Position numbers and translations under genes: made by a program
Notes under the pieces: generated by a model
Database searches by the model: none
The model's input: only the letters and a program-made list of their open reading frames with translations
What the model was told of the DNA's origin: nothing
DNA from: Coriobacteriia bacterium
GTDB lineage: Bacteria > Actinomycetota > Coriobacteriia > WRKU01 > JAENWW01
Length of the DNA: 64,000 bases
Assembly (NCBI GenBank): GCA_016649875.1
Contig: JAENWW010000001.1
Location: 1-64,000 of the forward strand
Reading direction: 5' to 3'
Part shown: positions 46,790 through 57,086 of the stretch, piece after piece
Numbering within the stretch: position 1 is the first letter of the stretch
How the letters are laid out: each line of letters opens with the position of its first letter

Positions 46790-48224
46790 CTTCTTCCTCC
46801 GTGTGTTTCGTGCGTCGTGTTCCGGTTTTCGTTTTACCGGTAGGTTTATTTTTCACTCCGCGTTCACGCTTTGCGTCAAGTTTGTTTTTGCTCTTCACCG
46901 TGGCACTCCGGGTAGTGTCATTCCTCCCGGCTCCGACGCACTTGGGCTCGGGCTGCTTGCCGAATCGTGCAACCGACAAAATAATTCCCAGTAGCGCAAA
47001 AGAGGTAATCATCGCCGATCCGCCGAGCGTCACGAAGGGAAGAGGTTTTCCGGTGACAGGCCCCAAACCGATGACTGAGAAAATATTCAAAATCGCTTGG
47101 GTCATCAACATCGTGAGGGCTCCACCGGCCAAAGCTCGACCGAAAGAGTCGGTCGCCTCATAGGCGATTTTGAAGCCGCCCCATAAAACAAGTGCAAATC
47201 CCCCGAGGACGGCAATCGAGCCCGGAATTCCGAGTTCCTCGCCGATTATCGCGAGGATGAAGTCGTTTTGCGCTTCGGGAAGATAGAAATACTTCTGACG
47301 CGACAGCCCCGGTCCCAGACCCGTAAGTCCGCCGGAGCCGAAAGCGAGTTTAGCTTGCGTGACCTGCCATTTCGCGCCGTTCCCTTGGTCCGCCAGATTG
47401 AGAAACACCAAAATACGTTTGAGGCGATAGGGAGTTTGCGCGATTGCAATAGCTGCGACCACGGCGACGCCGATTAAAATCACCCCGAGCGGCTTGAGCG
47501 GAAGTTCCAAAATCAAGTACGCGGCCAGAAGGCCCACCATGATGATTATCACATTGCCGGTCTCAGGCTGTTTCAGGATAAGCACAAGCGAAGCAAAAGC
47601 GATGATACCTGGAATGATCCAAATATCGCGATCCCTGATGTGGTCGTGCCCTCGTTGATGAACCTTATACATCGCTGCCGTTATCAGGATCAAAAGTACC
47701 GGCTTGGCAAACTCCGAAGGCTGCAACGATTGTCCGAACACGACAATCCAACGCTTCGCGTTATTGACTTCCACTCCGAAGATGGGCACGACGATGAGCA
47801 AAAGCAACACGATTGCACCCATCGCGATAGCCGCCTGCGAATTGCTGTATTTCCGGTAATTCATTCTCGAAATCGCCCAGGCAAGAGCACAGCCCAACAG
47901 TAGGGAGACGAGCTGCTTGACCCCCACTCCCATGATATTCGTCTTTATCGAAGCGAGCCCGGCGAGTTTTCCTTGCTTTGCGAGTGTTGCGGCCGATTTC
48001 GAGACCTGGTTGATAACCGTTTCTCCGCTCGATGCGGAGACGACCATCAACAGCCCGACTCCCGCCAAAATCAAAACACCGGCGAGCACCGCATAAAAGG
48101 CAAACGAGCCTCCGACCCGACTATGTGCGCCGAGCTGTTTGCGTCGCCCGCCTTTTTCGTCGCCCTTTTTTGCCTTGGCTGCTTTTTTGCGGACATCATC
48201 GATATGTGTGGTCGAAGCCGTCAT
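46722..48224 (-). CDS. ftsW: Peptidoglycan polymerase FtsW (SEDS family)
   Basis: A 500-residue, ten-helix SEDS glycosyltransferase that polymerises septal lipid II with FtsI. Seen are 'KPVLLILITAAMYKV', 'ETGNVIIIMVGLLAAYLI' and 'PEAQNDFILAIIGEELGIPGSIAVL'. The N-terminus (about 1-40) is basic and the last 75 residues form a charged Lys/Arg/Thr tail, part of which is double-coded with the murG start. Overlaps murD by four bases (ATGA). Confidence 0.94.
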   Translation of the reverse strand: MTASTTHIDDVRKKAAKAKKGDEKGGRRKQLGAHSRVGGSFAFYAVLAGVLILAGVGLLMVVSASSGETVINQVSKSAATLAKQGKLAGLASIKTNIMGVGVKQLVSLLLGCALAWAISRMNYRKYSNSQAAIAMGAIVLLLLIVVPIFGVEVNNAKRWIVVFGQSLQPSEFAKPVLLILITAAMYKVHQRGHDHIRDRDIWIIPGIIAFASLVLILKQPETGNVIIIMVGLLAAYLILELPLKPLGVILIGVAVVAAIAIAQTPYRLKRILVFLNLADQGNGAKWQVTQAKLAFGSGGLTGLGPGLSRQKYFYLPEAQNDFILAIIGEELGIPGSIAVLGGFALVLWGGFKIAYEATDSFGRALAGGALTMLMTQAILNIFSVIGLGPVTGKPLPFVTLGGSAMITSFALLGIILSVARFGKQPEPKCVGAGRNDTTRSATVKSKNKLDAKRERGVKNKPTGKTKTGTRRTKHTEEEDEDSLEWRWDGGSHLPGSRTRR

Positions 48225-49612
48225 GAGAGACGTTTCGCGCTTTCATTCCCGACGAGCCTGACGAACTCGCGCCCCCGATGTTCGAAAGAGCTGAACTCAT
48301 CAAAGGATGCATTCGCAGGTGACAAAAGCACGCAGTCTCCGGGCAATGCCCTCTCTTGAGCGCGCTCGACCGCATCCGTCATGGTAGCGCGTACAGAGGT
48401 GCGCACGTTCGATTCGTCGAAACCGACAAGTTCACGCTCGACGGAGGAAAAATCATCGAACAAGGTGTTTTTCGCCTCACCGAAACAAATGACTTCTTTT
48501 ATGTTGGGCTTTGCAAAAGCGTAACGTGCCAATTCGAGGAATCGGTTTCCCTTGTTGCGTCCACCGACGAGAAGAATCAGCGGCTGGCTTTCAAACGCGG
48601 ACAATGCTTTGAACACCGCATCGGGATTCGTTGCCTTGGAATCGTTATACCACTGCACTCCGCCCCTCGTCACCACAAGTTCCAGTCTGTGCTCGACAGG
48701 AAGAAAACTCTTCAGCGCCGAGGCGATCTTTGCATCGTCGACGCCGAACGCCCGGGCGATATGCGCCGCGAAAAGCGCATTTGAAATATTGTGCGGACCT
48801 TTGATGTTGAGCTCGTCGGGCTTCGCCCACGTGAAGATTTCCTCATCGGCCCGTGAAATACCGATTACGTCGGCACCGGTTCGCTCGGCCGGTGAGACGA
48901 CTTTTCTCGTTTCCGTATCATCAGAGTTGAGAAGAACCACATCGCCTTGCCCGCAATTCTTGAAAACGCGCGCTTTGTCATCCGCATAGTTTTCCAGGGT
49001 ACCGTGCCAATTGATATGATCCGGCGTTATGTTGAGCAACGCACAAACACGCGGCTTGAACGTATCTATGGCATGAAGTTGAAAAGAGGACACTTCGGCG
49101 ACGAACACCGAATCTTTCCGCGCCGTTTCCACCGCTTCGATTGCCGGCGTACCGATATTTCCGACACTTATCGCATCGATACCTGCACCTTTCAGCATAT
49201 GGGTGGTCAGCGCAGTCGTCGTCGTCTTCCCGTTCGTCCCCGTAATGGCGACCCAGTCCCCTTCGCTTTGCCCATAGGCGAACTCGATTTCTGAGATTAT
49301 TTTATCCGTATGTTCCTCGATGGAACGATACATCGGACTCAGCGGACTGAAACCGGGACTCATGACGCAGGTGTCGAACGTTTGATCGACGTCTAGCTCA
49401 TCAATACCGAAAAGAGTATTCACTTTATCAAAGCCTGCGATTTTTTCGATTTCGGACAGGAGGCGGGGATTCGAAGAAGAATCGACCACCGTTAAAGAAT
49501 CGAATATGTCGGGATGTTTGAGGAAATACGATACTGCCGCCACGCCCGACTTTCCCAAGCCGGCGACCAGCACACGCCCCAAAGGCATTCCGTAAGTAAT
49601 ATCACGCCGCAC
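48221..49612 (-). CDS. murD: UDP-N-acetylmuramoylalanine--D-glutamate ligase
   Basis: A 463-residue ligase adding D-Glu. It has the N-terminal 'VLVAGLGKSGVAAVSYFL', ATP loop 'ITGTNGKTTTTALTTHML', and 'HRLELVVTRGGVQWYNDSKATNPDAVFKAL'. The start was taken at GTG one base after the mraY stop, with AGGTGG in range; frame upstream of that lies inside mraY. Confidence 0.93.
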   Translation of the reverse strand: MRRDITYGMPLGRVLVAGLGKSGVAAVSYFLKHPDIFDSLTVVDSSSNPRLLSEIEKIAGFDKVNTLFGIDELDVDQTFDTCVMSPGFSPLSPMYRSIEEHTDKIISEIEFAYGQSEGDWVAITGTNGKTTTTALTTHMLKGAGIDAISVGNIGTPAIEAVETARKDSVFVAEVSSFQLHAIDTFKPRVCALLNITPDHINWHGTLENYADDKARVFKNCGQGDVVLLNSDDTETRKVVSPAERTGADVIGISRADEEIFTWAKPDELNIKGPHNISNALFAAHIARAFGVDDAKIASALKSFLPVEHRLELVVTRGGVQWYNDSKATNPDAVFKALSAFESQPLILLVGGRNKGNRFLELARYAFAKPNIKEVICFGEAKNTLFDDFSSVERELVGFDESNVRTSVRATMTDAVERAQERALPGDCVLLSPANASFDEFSSFEHRGREFVRLVGNESAKRLS

Positions 49613-49613
49613 G

Positions 49614-50723
49614 TTATCCACCCAATCGGGTCGTCTGGAAGAAATAAATTGCAAAACCGAGACCGGCGAAAATGCCCGAGACTATCCAGAATCTGATGGT
49701 GACTTTGGTTTCCGACCAGCCGAGCTGTTCGAAGTGATGGTGAATCGGCGCCATTTTGAATACGCGTTTCCCCGTCCGCTTGAAAACAATGACTTGAATG
49801 GCGACCGAGAGTGCTTCGACGACGAAAATGCCTCCGAGAATCAGAACCAACAGTTCGGTTTTCGTAACCATCGCCAAAGCGGCGATTCCTCCACCGAGCG
49901 CAAGCGATCCCGTGTCCCCCATGAAGATGTCAGCGGGGTGACTGTTCCACCACAAAAACCCGATACAGGCACCGGTGATGGAGGCCGAAATCAACGAAAC
50001 CGGAAGATTGTTCTGAGAATAGGCGATTGCCGCAAACACGAGCGTGACGATCATGACAGTTCCCGCGGCAAGGCCGTCGAGCCCATCGGCCAGATTGACC
50101 GCATTGCTCATCCCCACGATCATGACGCACGCGAACAGAAGATAGAGCCACGGAACGGTAAGCGAAAAACTTCCGAGTGAGATCACGCTCGAAAACGCAG
50201 TGAGCGGAATATGTATTTTGGTCGCCGGTATCTGAATATCTGCCGTAATACCTGCCCAGTTCACCGCGAGCAGCGTCGTCGTGACCGCGATGGCTGTCTG
50301 GCCGATGAGTTTCGCCGGCGGCGTCAAACCCAAAGAACGCTTATGGGCGACTTTGGAATAGTCATCGATGAATCCCAATATGCCACATGCCAACAATGCG
50401 AACACCACGACACATGTCGCGCGAATATTCATTCCGTAACGAACGATTTTCTCTGCTTTCGCGCTTGCAGGCGGCCATGACAAAAAGACCATAACGGCAA
50501 ATATCGCCACCGCTATTCCGACCACTGCGACGCCACCCATGGTCGGCGTCCCTTGCTTTTCAATGATATGGCGTTTGGGACCGTCGACGCGCACCTGTTG
50601 GCCGATATGCAAACGACGCAGGACACGAACCAACAACGGTATCGCGAGCGCAACCGCCATCATCGACAAGGCAATGGTTAAAAATACTTGGAACGTAGGA
50701 TATTGCGCAAGCTTAGCCAACAC
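49614..50723 (-). CDS. mraY: Phospho-N-acetylmuramoyl-pentapeptide-transferase
   Basis: A 369-residue, ten-helix membrane enzyme that makes lipid I. Conserved 'KQGTPTMGGVAVV', 'LADGLDGLAAGT' and 'FMGDTGSLALGGGIAALAM' with catalytic Asp residues, and the C-terminal 'IHHHFEQLGWSETKVTIRFW' are visible. The start was placed at GTG behind GGGAG, overlapping the murF stop by 11 bases. Confidence 0.94.
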   Translation of the reverse strand: MLAKLAQYPTFQVFLTIALSMMAVALAIPLLVRVLRRLHIGQQVRVDGPKRHIIEKQGTPTMGGVAVVGIAVAIFAVMVFLSWPPASAKAEKIVRYGMNIRATCVVVFALLACGILGFIDDYSKVAHKRSLGLTPPAKLIGQTAIAVTTTLLAVNWAGITADIQIPATKIHIPLTAFSSVISLGSFSLTVPWLYLLFACVMIVGMSNAVNLADGLDGLAAGTVMIVTLVFAAIAYSQNNLPVSLISASITGACIGFLWWNSHPADIFMGDTGSLALGGGIAALAMVTKTELLVLILGGIFVVEALSVAIQVIVFKRTGKRVFKMAPIHHHFEQLGWSETKVTIRFWIVSGIFAGLGFAIYFFQTTRLGG

Positions 50724-52137
50724 GGAAGTCTCCCAACACATTGATAATTCGTTCAAGCGCCAATCCGCGCGAAGCTTTCAATAATACGGTGTCTCCGGGC
50801 CTCACGTACTCGCCAAGGTCTGAACACAACTTATCCATTTTATCAAGTCCGTACTCGAATACTCGGATGAATTCATGGTTTCGGGAACCGGCGGCGATCG
50901 CAGAGGAGAAATCTCCGTAAACAAACACCGCATCCAAAGACAGCTCGGCGACCAACTCCCCGATCTCCTCATGGGCCTTCGAAGAATAATCTCCCAGTTC
51001 GAGCATGTCACCGAGCACAGCGATTTTTCTGCCGGTCGCCCCGAGCGCGGCAAAGGTCCGAAGCGATCCTCTCATGGAAGTCGGGTTCGCATTATAGGCG
51101 TCATTGATGAACGTAATCTGCAAATTATCGTTTCGAACCGCGGAAAATCTCATGCCGCTCAGCTGCGCGCGCCCAAGTCTGCTTCTGATTTCTTCTTCGG
51201 CGACACCGAGTTCAAGCGCGATGGCGGCCGCATACCCGGCGTTGAGGAGATGGTGAAGACCGGGAACCGTGAGTGAAACGTCAATTGCCACCTCCCCGCT
51301 TCTGTAGCGCGCGCTCGGAAGTCCCAATGCATCAAGGGTGGCATCCTTGATCGCCACGTCGGCATGATCACAGAAACCGACGGTGAGATGACGACAATCG
51401 GCGGCGACAGACAGCAGGGAGCCGAACTCATCCGAAAAGTCATAGAGGGCGACACCGTCGGACGGCAATTGCGCAAACAGTTCCGCTTTGGCGTGCGCGA
51501 TATTCATCCGAGTACCGAGAAGCTCCAAATGTGAAGTCCCCACCGAAGTGACGATTCCGTAGCGGGGCCGGGCAATCGATGCCAGTTCGGTGATTTGTCC
51601 GCTTCCCCGCATGCCCATTTCTACGATTACGACCTGAGTGGTTTCGTCCGCTCTCAAAAGCGTGAGAGGCATTCCGAGCTCGTTGTTTTGATTCCCGGAT
51701 GTCGATATGACCTTAAACGTAGGAGACAGGACGGCGGCGATGAATTCCTTCGTGCTCGTCTTGCCGGTCGATCCCGTGACCGCGATTACCACCACCTCGT
51801 TGTCATGCAACCTCGACCGCTGGTGACGCGCGAGATCTTGAATCGCTTTTCGCATGTCATCGACGAAGATGACTGCAACCGCCGAGTCATCGAGAGCAGC
51901 TTTCCTTGACTCAAACGCATCCTTGTCACTCACGAGCAATACCGTCGCCCCTGATGAGGCGGCACTTTCCAAATAGGCATGACCGTCGCTGTTTTCACCA
52001 AGGAACGCCGCGAAAACACTCCCCGCCTTCACTTCGCGTGAATCTATGGTGATATCATCGGCCATAATCGATTCATCCCCGGCCAGAAACATTCCGCCTA
52101 TCGCATCCGCTATTTCTCGCGCGTTATACCTATACAT
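50713..52137 (-). CDS. murF: UDP-MurNAc-tripeptide--D-Ala-D-Ala ligase
   Basis: A 474-residue ligase completing the pentapeptide precursor. It has the N-terminal 'ITIDSREVKAGSVFAAFLGENSDGHAY', ATP loop 'VTGSTGKTSTKEFIAAVL', 'FINDAYNANPTSMRGSL' (MurF signature) and 'VLGDMLELGDYSSKAHEEIG'. Start supported by GAGGAG six bases before the ATG. Confidence 0.96.
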   Translation of the reverse strand: MYRYNAREIADAIGGMFLAGDESIMADDITIDSREVKAGSVFAAFLGENSDGHAYLESAASSGATVLLVSDKDAFESRKAALDDSAVAVIFVDDMRKAIQDLARHQRSRLHDNEVVVIAVTGSTGKTSTKEFIAAVLSPTFKVISTSGNQNNELGMPLTLLRADETTQVVIVEMGMRGSGQITELASIARPRYGIVTSVGTSHLELLGTRMNIAHAKAELFAQLPSDGVALYDFSDEFGSLLSVAADCRHLTVGFCDHADVAIKDATLDALGLPSARYRSGEVAIDVSLTVPGLHHLLNAGYAAAIALELGVAEEEIRSRLGRAQLSGMRFSAVRNDNLQITFINDAYNANPTSMRGSLRTFAALGATGRKIAVLGDMLELGDYSSKAHEEIGELVAELSLDAVFVYGDFSSAIAAGSRNHEFIRVFEYGLDKMDKLCSDLGEYVRPGDTVLLKASRGLALERIINVLGDFRVG

Positions 52138-52140
52138 CAG

Positions 52141-53631
52141 TTACTCCTCATCAAGGTAATAGCCGATTTTTGTCAACGATTCGCGCGCGACTTCCCGATC
52201 GTCGAAGTGCGTCGTATGGTGAGCGAAAATTTGATAATTTTCGTGTCCTTTGCCCGCTATCAATACGCAATCGTGCGCTTTGGCCAAAATGCACGCACGC
52301 TCGATGGCATGACGCCGGTCGACTTCGACGATGTAGTTTGCATTCGCCTCTTTGAGGCCATCGATGACTTGCAATAAAATGGCAACGGCATCTTCGGTCC
52401 GAGGATTGTCGCTTGTGGCAATTGCCAAATCTGAATATTGTCCGGCGGCTTTGCCCATGAGCGGCCGTTTGCTCGCATCACGATCCCCCCCGCAGCCGAA
52501 TACGACGATCAATCTCCCTTTCGTAACCTCGCGCATGGCGCAAAGCGCCTTTTCGAGCGAGTCGGAAGTGTGCGCATAGTCGACGACGACCTCGAAAGGT
52601 TGGCCGCAGACAATGCGCTCGAGGCGACCGGAGACCTGAGGCGCGGCATTGAGCGCGCTTGCGATGACCTCTTCGGAAACACCGAGCGCGAACGCACAAC
52701 CGGCGGCGACGAGCGCATTGTCGACGTTGTATGCTCCTGAAAGCGGAAGCGAAATCTGGAAATACCGACCCGACATGGATAAGGTGAACCGGGTTCCCTG
52801 TGCCTGAGGTTTCTCATCGATCGCTCGCAGTGTCGCGCCGTCTTGCCGCCCGACGGTGATGATATCGTACTTCCCGCCCAGTTCATTCGCCAATTTTTCA
52901 CCGACCGGCGTATCGATGTCGATTACACGCGCATTCGTCTTGAAATCAGTGAACAAACGTCGCTTCGCCGCCAGATAATTATCCATGGTCACGTGATAAT
53001 CGAGGTGGTCCTGCGTCAAGTTCGTGAGCGCAACGACGGAGAAGGTGACTTCTTCGACACGGCGTAAATCGATGGCATGACTCGACACTTCCATTGCAAC
53101 GCTCTCGATATCATGTTCCAGACAAACCGAGAAAAGCTTTTGAAGTCGGACCGACTCCTGCGTCGTACGGCTCGCGCTGGTCGAAACGCCGCCGATTCGC
53201 GTTTCCATCGTCCCGAATACGGCGGTCTTTTGCCCCGCCGCACGCAATATAGCATCCAAAATGTATGTCGTCGTCGTTTTGCCATTCGTCCCGGTGATGC
53301 CGACCACATCAAGCTTCGCGCTCGGATTGTGATAAAAAACGTTTCCGAGTCGTGCCAATGCGATTCGAGTATTATCGACGACGATTTGGGGAACGCGAGG
53401 ATTCGTTTCCACTATGCGCGAAACGCAGAGGGCGACCGCACCTTTTTCAACAGCCTGTTGGGCGAAGTCGTGCCCATCGAGCGAAAAGCCGTCGATGCAG
53501 ACGAAGAGTGCACCTCGTTCGACTTCACGAGAATCATATTCGATTGCAGATATATCCGGTGAAGACAGAACGGCGTCATCGTTTACAAGCTGTCTGTAAT
53601 CAAGTTCCGTCTGTAACTCCGAAAATCTCAT
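52141..53631 (-). CDS. murE: UDP-MurNAc-dipeptide ligase, meso-diaminopimelate type
   Basis: A 496-residue ligase that adds the third stem-peptide residue. ATP loop 'GITGTNGKTTTTYIL'. The specificity motif reads 'TSDNPRTEDAV'; DNPR indicates meso-diaminopimelate and not lysine, which predicts the cell-wall type. The start was taken at the ninth in-frame codon (ATG, AAGGA upstream); the earlier GTG has no ribosome site. Confidence 0.94.
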   Translation of the reverse strand: MRFSELQTELDYRQLVNDDAVLSSPDISAIEYDSREVERGALFVCIDGFSLDGHDFAQQAVEKGAVALCVSRIVETNPRVPQIVVDNTRIALARLGNVFYHNPSAKLDVVGITGTNGKTTTTYILDAILRAAGQKTAVFGTMETRIGGVSTSASRTTQESVRLQKLFSVCLEHDIESVAMEVSSHAIDLRRVEEVTFSVVALTNLTQDHLDYHVTMDNYLAAKRRLFTDFKTNARVIDIDTPVGEKLANELGGKYDIITVGRQDGATLRAIDEKPQAQGTRFTLSMSGRYFQISLPLSGAYNVDNALVAAGCAFALGVSEEVIASALNAAPQVSGRLERIVCGQPFEVVVDYAHTSDSLEKALCAMREVTKGRLIVVFGCGGDRDASKRPLMGKAAGQYSDLAIATSDNPRTEDAVAILLQVIDGLKEANANYIVEVDRRHAIERACILAKAHDCVLIAGKGHENYQIFAHHTTHFDDREVARESLTKIGYYLDEE

Positions 53632-53751
53632 GCCATCACGTATCCTTCGTCTCACTCGTTTTCATTCGTATCATCACTACTAGTTTATACAACTCTCAAT
53701 AATTAGCACGGCCGCCGCTTCATACATCAAGACATCGTCACAACTTCGCAA

Positions 53752-55539
53752 CTAGGGAATTACTTTCACTCCTTTTGACGGAGCAATTCCCAAATGAGAG
53801 GCGGAAAATGACGCAATCTTTGCAAATGCTCCCCCTGCCACAGTTGAGCCGTAGTAACCGGCGCTCGGCTCATCGATGACGACGAGAACTAAGAGTTGGG
53901 GATCCTCGGCAGGTAAATAGCCGATAAATGAGCCGATATACTTTCCCGCAACGTACCCTTTTCCGGGAATCGCTTTTTGCGCAGTACCTGTTTTGCCTGC
54001 AACGGCGTAGCCTTTTACTTCGGCACCTTTGCCGGTACCCTGTGTCATGACTTTCTCGAGTATCTTAGTTTCTTCTTCCGCCGTGGACTGCGAAATGACA
54101 CGAACGGTCGAATATTTCTCAACACTCGATTGATCGCTTGGGATATCTTTCAAGAGATGAGGCGTACTCATGAGCCCCCCGTTGGCGATGCCTCCGACTG
54201 CACGAGCGAGTTGAATCGGTGTCAGCGAAACACCTTGACCGAAAGATAAGTTCGACAAAGAAACATCGCTCCAGTTTTTAGTTTCCGGTAGCCAACCATG
54301 CCCGGATCCCGGGAAATCGAGACCGGGACGTGCCGTGAGCCCGAACGATTTCAAAGTGTTGTAGAGACTTGTTTTGCCGAGTTTTTTTGCAATCTTCGTC
54401 GTGCCGACGTTGCTCGATTGTTCGATGATCTGTGAAGTCGTCATCGTTTGGGTGCCATGGGTGTGCGAATCGCGAATCGTGCGTGTCCCGACTTTGAGCG
54501 AATCGGGAACGCTGAAGGTGGTTTTAGCACTCACCACCCCCCGTTCAAGTGCTCCGGCCAGTGTAAGACACTTCAAGGTGGAGCCCGGTTCATACGTATC
54601 GGTCAAAGCACGATTTCGAATCGATGTCTGTTTCGCTTTGTTATATTTATTGGCATCGAACGTCGGCACGGAGGCGGCGGCATAAATCTCACCGGTTTTG
54701 GGGTTCATAACTATCACCGAACCGGCAATACCCTTATAGTCCTTGACTGCTTTTTTGAGTTCGTTCTCAGAATAGAACTGAATGTCTTTATCGATGGTTA
54801 AGAAAATATCTTTCCCACGTTGGGAGTCGATGGTTTTTTGTATTCCGGAGGGAATCGGATTTCCCTTGCTGTCTTTTTCGCTGAAAGATACCCCCGGTGT
54901 ACCCTTCAATATATCGTCGTACTGTAACTCGATCCCCGCAGAGCCGACGTTTTCAACATTGGCGAAACCGACGACTTGACTCGCCGTTTCATTGCACGGA
55001 TAGATTCGTTTGTACACCTTCTCATAAGAAAGAGACTGCAGACCTTCTTTGTACCGCAGCTCTTTCTTGTAATTCGAGACTGAGCTATCCGGCAACGCAA
55101 TTGCATCGATCTTCTTTTTCAATACATCGACCGCTGAAGCATCGACTTTCTTTGCAACGATACTGTATCTTTTTCTGCCCTGCTTCGTCAGTGATTTTTC
55201 AATTTGGCTCACGTCGCCGCCTATCACCGAAGCGATGAGGACGGCACTTTGATGAGGGCGAGGGATGAGCGTCGGATCGGCAACGATGTTGTACGTCTGA
55301 ACCGATGTCGCGAGTACTTCGCCTTCACGGTCGTATATGGTTCCGCGCGCCGCCGGTGTTTCGGTTTGGCGCAAACGTTGGGCTTGAGCTGCTGATTTAA
55401 GCGCGCTGCTCTCAACGGTTTGAAATATAAGGATGCGAATGAAAGCAACGCCCAACATAATGGCAAAGAGGGAGAAAAACAGGAACAACACCCTCCGAGA
55501 ATTCAACATTTTCTTTTGTCGGACTTGAGCAGAAGCCAT
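53752..55539 (-). CDS. ftsI: Septal penicillin-binding protein FtsI/PBP2-type transpeptidase
   Basis: A 595-residue class B PBP. A membrane anchor lies at about 17-38, then the pedestal ('ARGTIYDREGEVLATSVQTYNIVADP'), then the transpeptidase domain with Ser320-x-x-Lys323 (GSTLK), SSN (375-377) and KTGT (from 516). No PASTA domains follow. It crosslinks septal peptidoglycan with FtsW. Confidence 0.95.
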   Translation of the reverse strand: MASAQVRQKKMLNSRRVLFLFFSLFAIMLGVAFIRILIFQTVESSALKSAAQAQRLRQTETPAARGTIYDREGEVLATSVQTYNIVADPTLIPRPHQSAVLIASVIGGDVSQIEKSLTKQGRKRYSIVAKKVDASAVDVLKKKIDAIALPDSSVSNYKKELRYKEGLQSLSYEKVYKRIYPCNETASQVVGFANVENVGSAGIELQYDDILKGTPGVSFSEKDSKGNPIPSGIQKTIDSQRGKDIFLTIDKDIQFYSENELKKAVKDYKGIAGSVIVMNPKTGEIYAAASVPTFDANKYNKAKQTSIRNRALTDTYEPGSTLKCLTLAGALERGVVSAKTTFSVPDSLKVGTRTIRDSHTHGTQTMTTSQIIEQSSNVGTTKIAKKLGKTSLYNTLKSFGLTARPGLDFPGSGHGWLPETKNWSDVSLSNLSFGQGVSLTPIQLARAVGGIANGGLMSTPHLLKDIPSDQSSVEKYSTVRVISQSTAEEETKILEKVMTQGTGKGAEVKGYAVAGKTGTAQKAIPGKGYVAGKYIGSFIGYLPAEDPQLLVLVVIDEPSAGYYGSTVAGGAFAKIASFSASHLGIAPSKGVKVIP

Positions 55540-55549
55540 AATCCAACCT

Positions 55550-56095
55550 TTATCGAGAAGATACGAGACTGATGTCTCCGACGAGGAGAGCCGACGCTTC
55601 GCCTGCCGTCATGTTCGCAAGCGTCGACAACGCGGTGTTGTCGCCTACCTTCGCTGCGGGTTCCACCATCGGGCTCGATTTTGCCGCACCGATATCTATG
55701 GTGGAAAAATCATTCCCCATGGCGACCATGCCGAGTTCCTTCGTTGCAATTTGTTCGATACGGCTCGTCGAACGTAACTTCGCTCGTTCGAGTTCGAGAC
55801 TTTGCGCAATTGCCGTTTGATCGGAAATATCTTGCTTTATCAGTATCGACTGCTGAGAGCAAGCCGTGGCCTCGCCGTTGACGTACACGCATCCGAGACC
55901 GAGAACGACGCTGCACAACACGACCGCCGCGAGATAGTTGAATGCGATTCTCAGGCTCGCCTCTCGAGAGAGCTCTTTTTGTTGCGCCTTCCGCTGGCTA
56001 CTGTGATCCACCACAAGGCGAACCTGTGCCTTTTTGCGCTGTTGCGGTGCTTCTTCCACTCGACGTTCGAGTTTTCGAGCCGGTTGTGCAGACAT
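55550..56095 (-). CDS. ftsL: FtsL-like septum formation protein
   Basis: A 181-residue bitopic protein. A basic cytoplasmic segment of about 48 residues is followed by one helix (about 50-71), then a coiled coil (about 82-115, 'QTAIAQSLELERAKLRSTSRIEQIATKELGM') typical of FtsL/DivIC. The start was chosen at the ATG behind AAAGGAGG. Identity rests on topology and position between rsmH and ftsI because FtsL sequences are poorly conserved. Confidence 0.85.
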   Translation of the reverse strand: MSAQPARKLERRVEEAPQQRKKAQVRLVVDHSSQRKAQQKELSREASLRIAFNYLAAVVLCSVVLGLGCVYVNGEATACSQQSILIKQDISDQTAIAQSLELERAKLRSTSRIEQIATKELGMVAMGNDFSTIDIGAAKSSPMVEPAAKVGDNTALSTLANMTAGEASALLVGDISLVSSR

Positions 56096-56108
56096 GGTTC
56101 CTCCTTTG

Positions 56109-57083
56109 CTAAATCTTTTTCGCTGCGCGAAGTTTCGCGCTACGAGCCCGCGGGTTACGTTCGATTTCTTCAGCACTCGCAGAAATCGGCTTACGTGTTA
56201 TCACTTCGAGTTCGGGCTTGTTTCCGCATACGCATATCGGAAAGTCCTTCGGACACGTGCATCCTTGCGCGGCTGCGGCAAACGCCTGTTTGACGATTCG
56301 ATCTTCGAGAGAGTGATAGGTCAAAACTACAATCACTCCTCCGGGACTCAGCCAGCGAAGGGCGCTTTCGAGACCGCTTTTCAACACCTCGAGCTCCCGG
56401 TTGACTTCGATGCGAAGCGCCTGGAACGTCTTCTTTGCAGGGTGACCTCCGGCACGTCGTGCCGAAGCCGGAATCGCCGCTTTGATAATGTCTACGAGTT
56501 CACTGCTTTGAGTAATCGGGCTGCGACCCCGCGCCGCGACGATGAACTTCGCGATGCGGCTTGCCCATTTCTCTTCTCCGTACTCGCGAAATATGCGGGA
56601 CAAATCTTTTTCACCGTAGGTCGCCAAGATATCTGCGGCCGTGGGCGTCGAACTGTTTTGATCCATACGCATATCGAGAGGCCCGTTGTCTTTAAACGTG
56701 AAACCTCGCTCGGCCACGTCGATTTGCGGCGATGAAACACCTAGGTCCAGAAATATCGCATCCGCATAAGGCACGCCGGCGTTTTGAAGCAAGGTGTCCA
56801 AATCGCCGAAATTACCCTTCAGAAGGAGAATTTCGACATCGTCCTCGCGATTCCCGAGACTAAGTTTGCTTGCCGCCGCCTTCAGCGCCACATCGTCTTG
56901 ATCGATTCCGATGAGTGTTCCACCCGGAGCGATGAAATCGATGAGGCGGCTCGAATGCCCTGCACCACCGAGCGTGCAGTCGACCACTATCGAACCAGGC
57001 TGCAGTGACAAATACTGTGTGACCTCGGTCGACAGAACGGGAATGTGCTCGTATTCATTTGTGAAGTTTCGCGTGGCCATCAT
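56109..57083 (-). CDS. rsmH: 16S rRNA (cytosine-1402-N4)-methyltransferase
   Basis: A 324-residue SAM-dependent methyltransferase modifying the ribosomal P-site. Motifs: 'EHIPVLSTEVTQYL', SAM-binding 'VDCTLGGAGHSSRLI', 'FLDLGVSSPQID', 'FKDNGPLDMRMD', 'HPAKKTFQALRIEVNREL' and 'SLEDRIVKQAF'. It starts three bases after the mraZ stop; the second Met is an equally good start. Confidence 0.96.
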   Translation of the reverse strand: MMATRNFTNEYEHIPVLSTEVTQYLSLQPGSIVVDCTLGGAGHSSRLIDFIAPGGTLIGIDQDDVALKAAASKLSLGNREDDVEILLLKGNFGDLDTLLQNAGVPYADAIFLDLGVSSPQIDVAERGFTFKDNGPLDMRMDQNSSTPTAADILATYGEKDLSRIFREYGEEKWASRIAKFIVAARGRSPITQSSELVDIIKAAIPASARRAGGHPAKKTFQALRIEVNRELEVLKSGLESALRWLSPGGVIVVLTYHSLEDRIVKQAFAAAAQGCTCPKDFPICVCGNKPELEVITRKPISASAEEIERNPRARSAKLRAAKKI

Positions 57084-57086
57084 CGT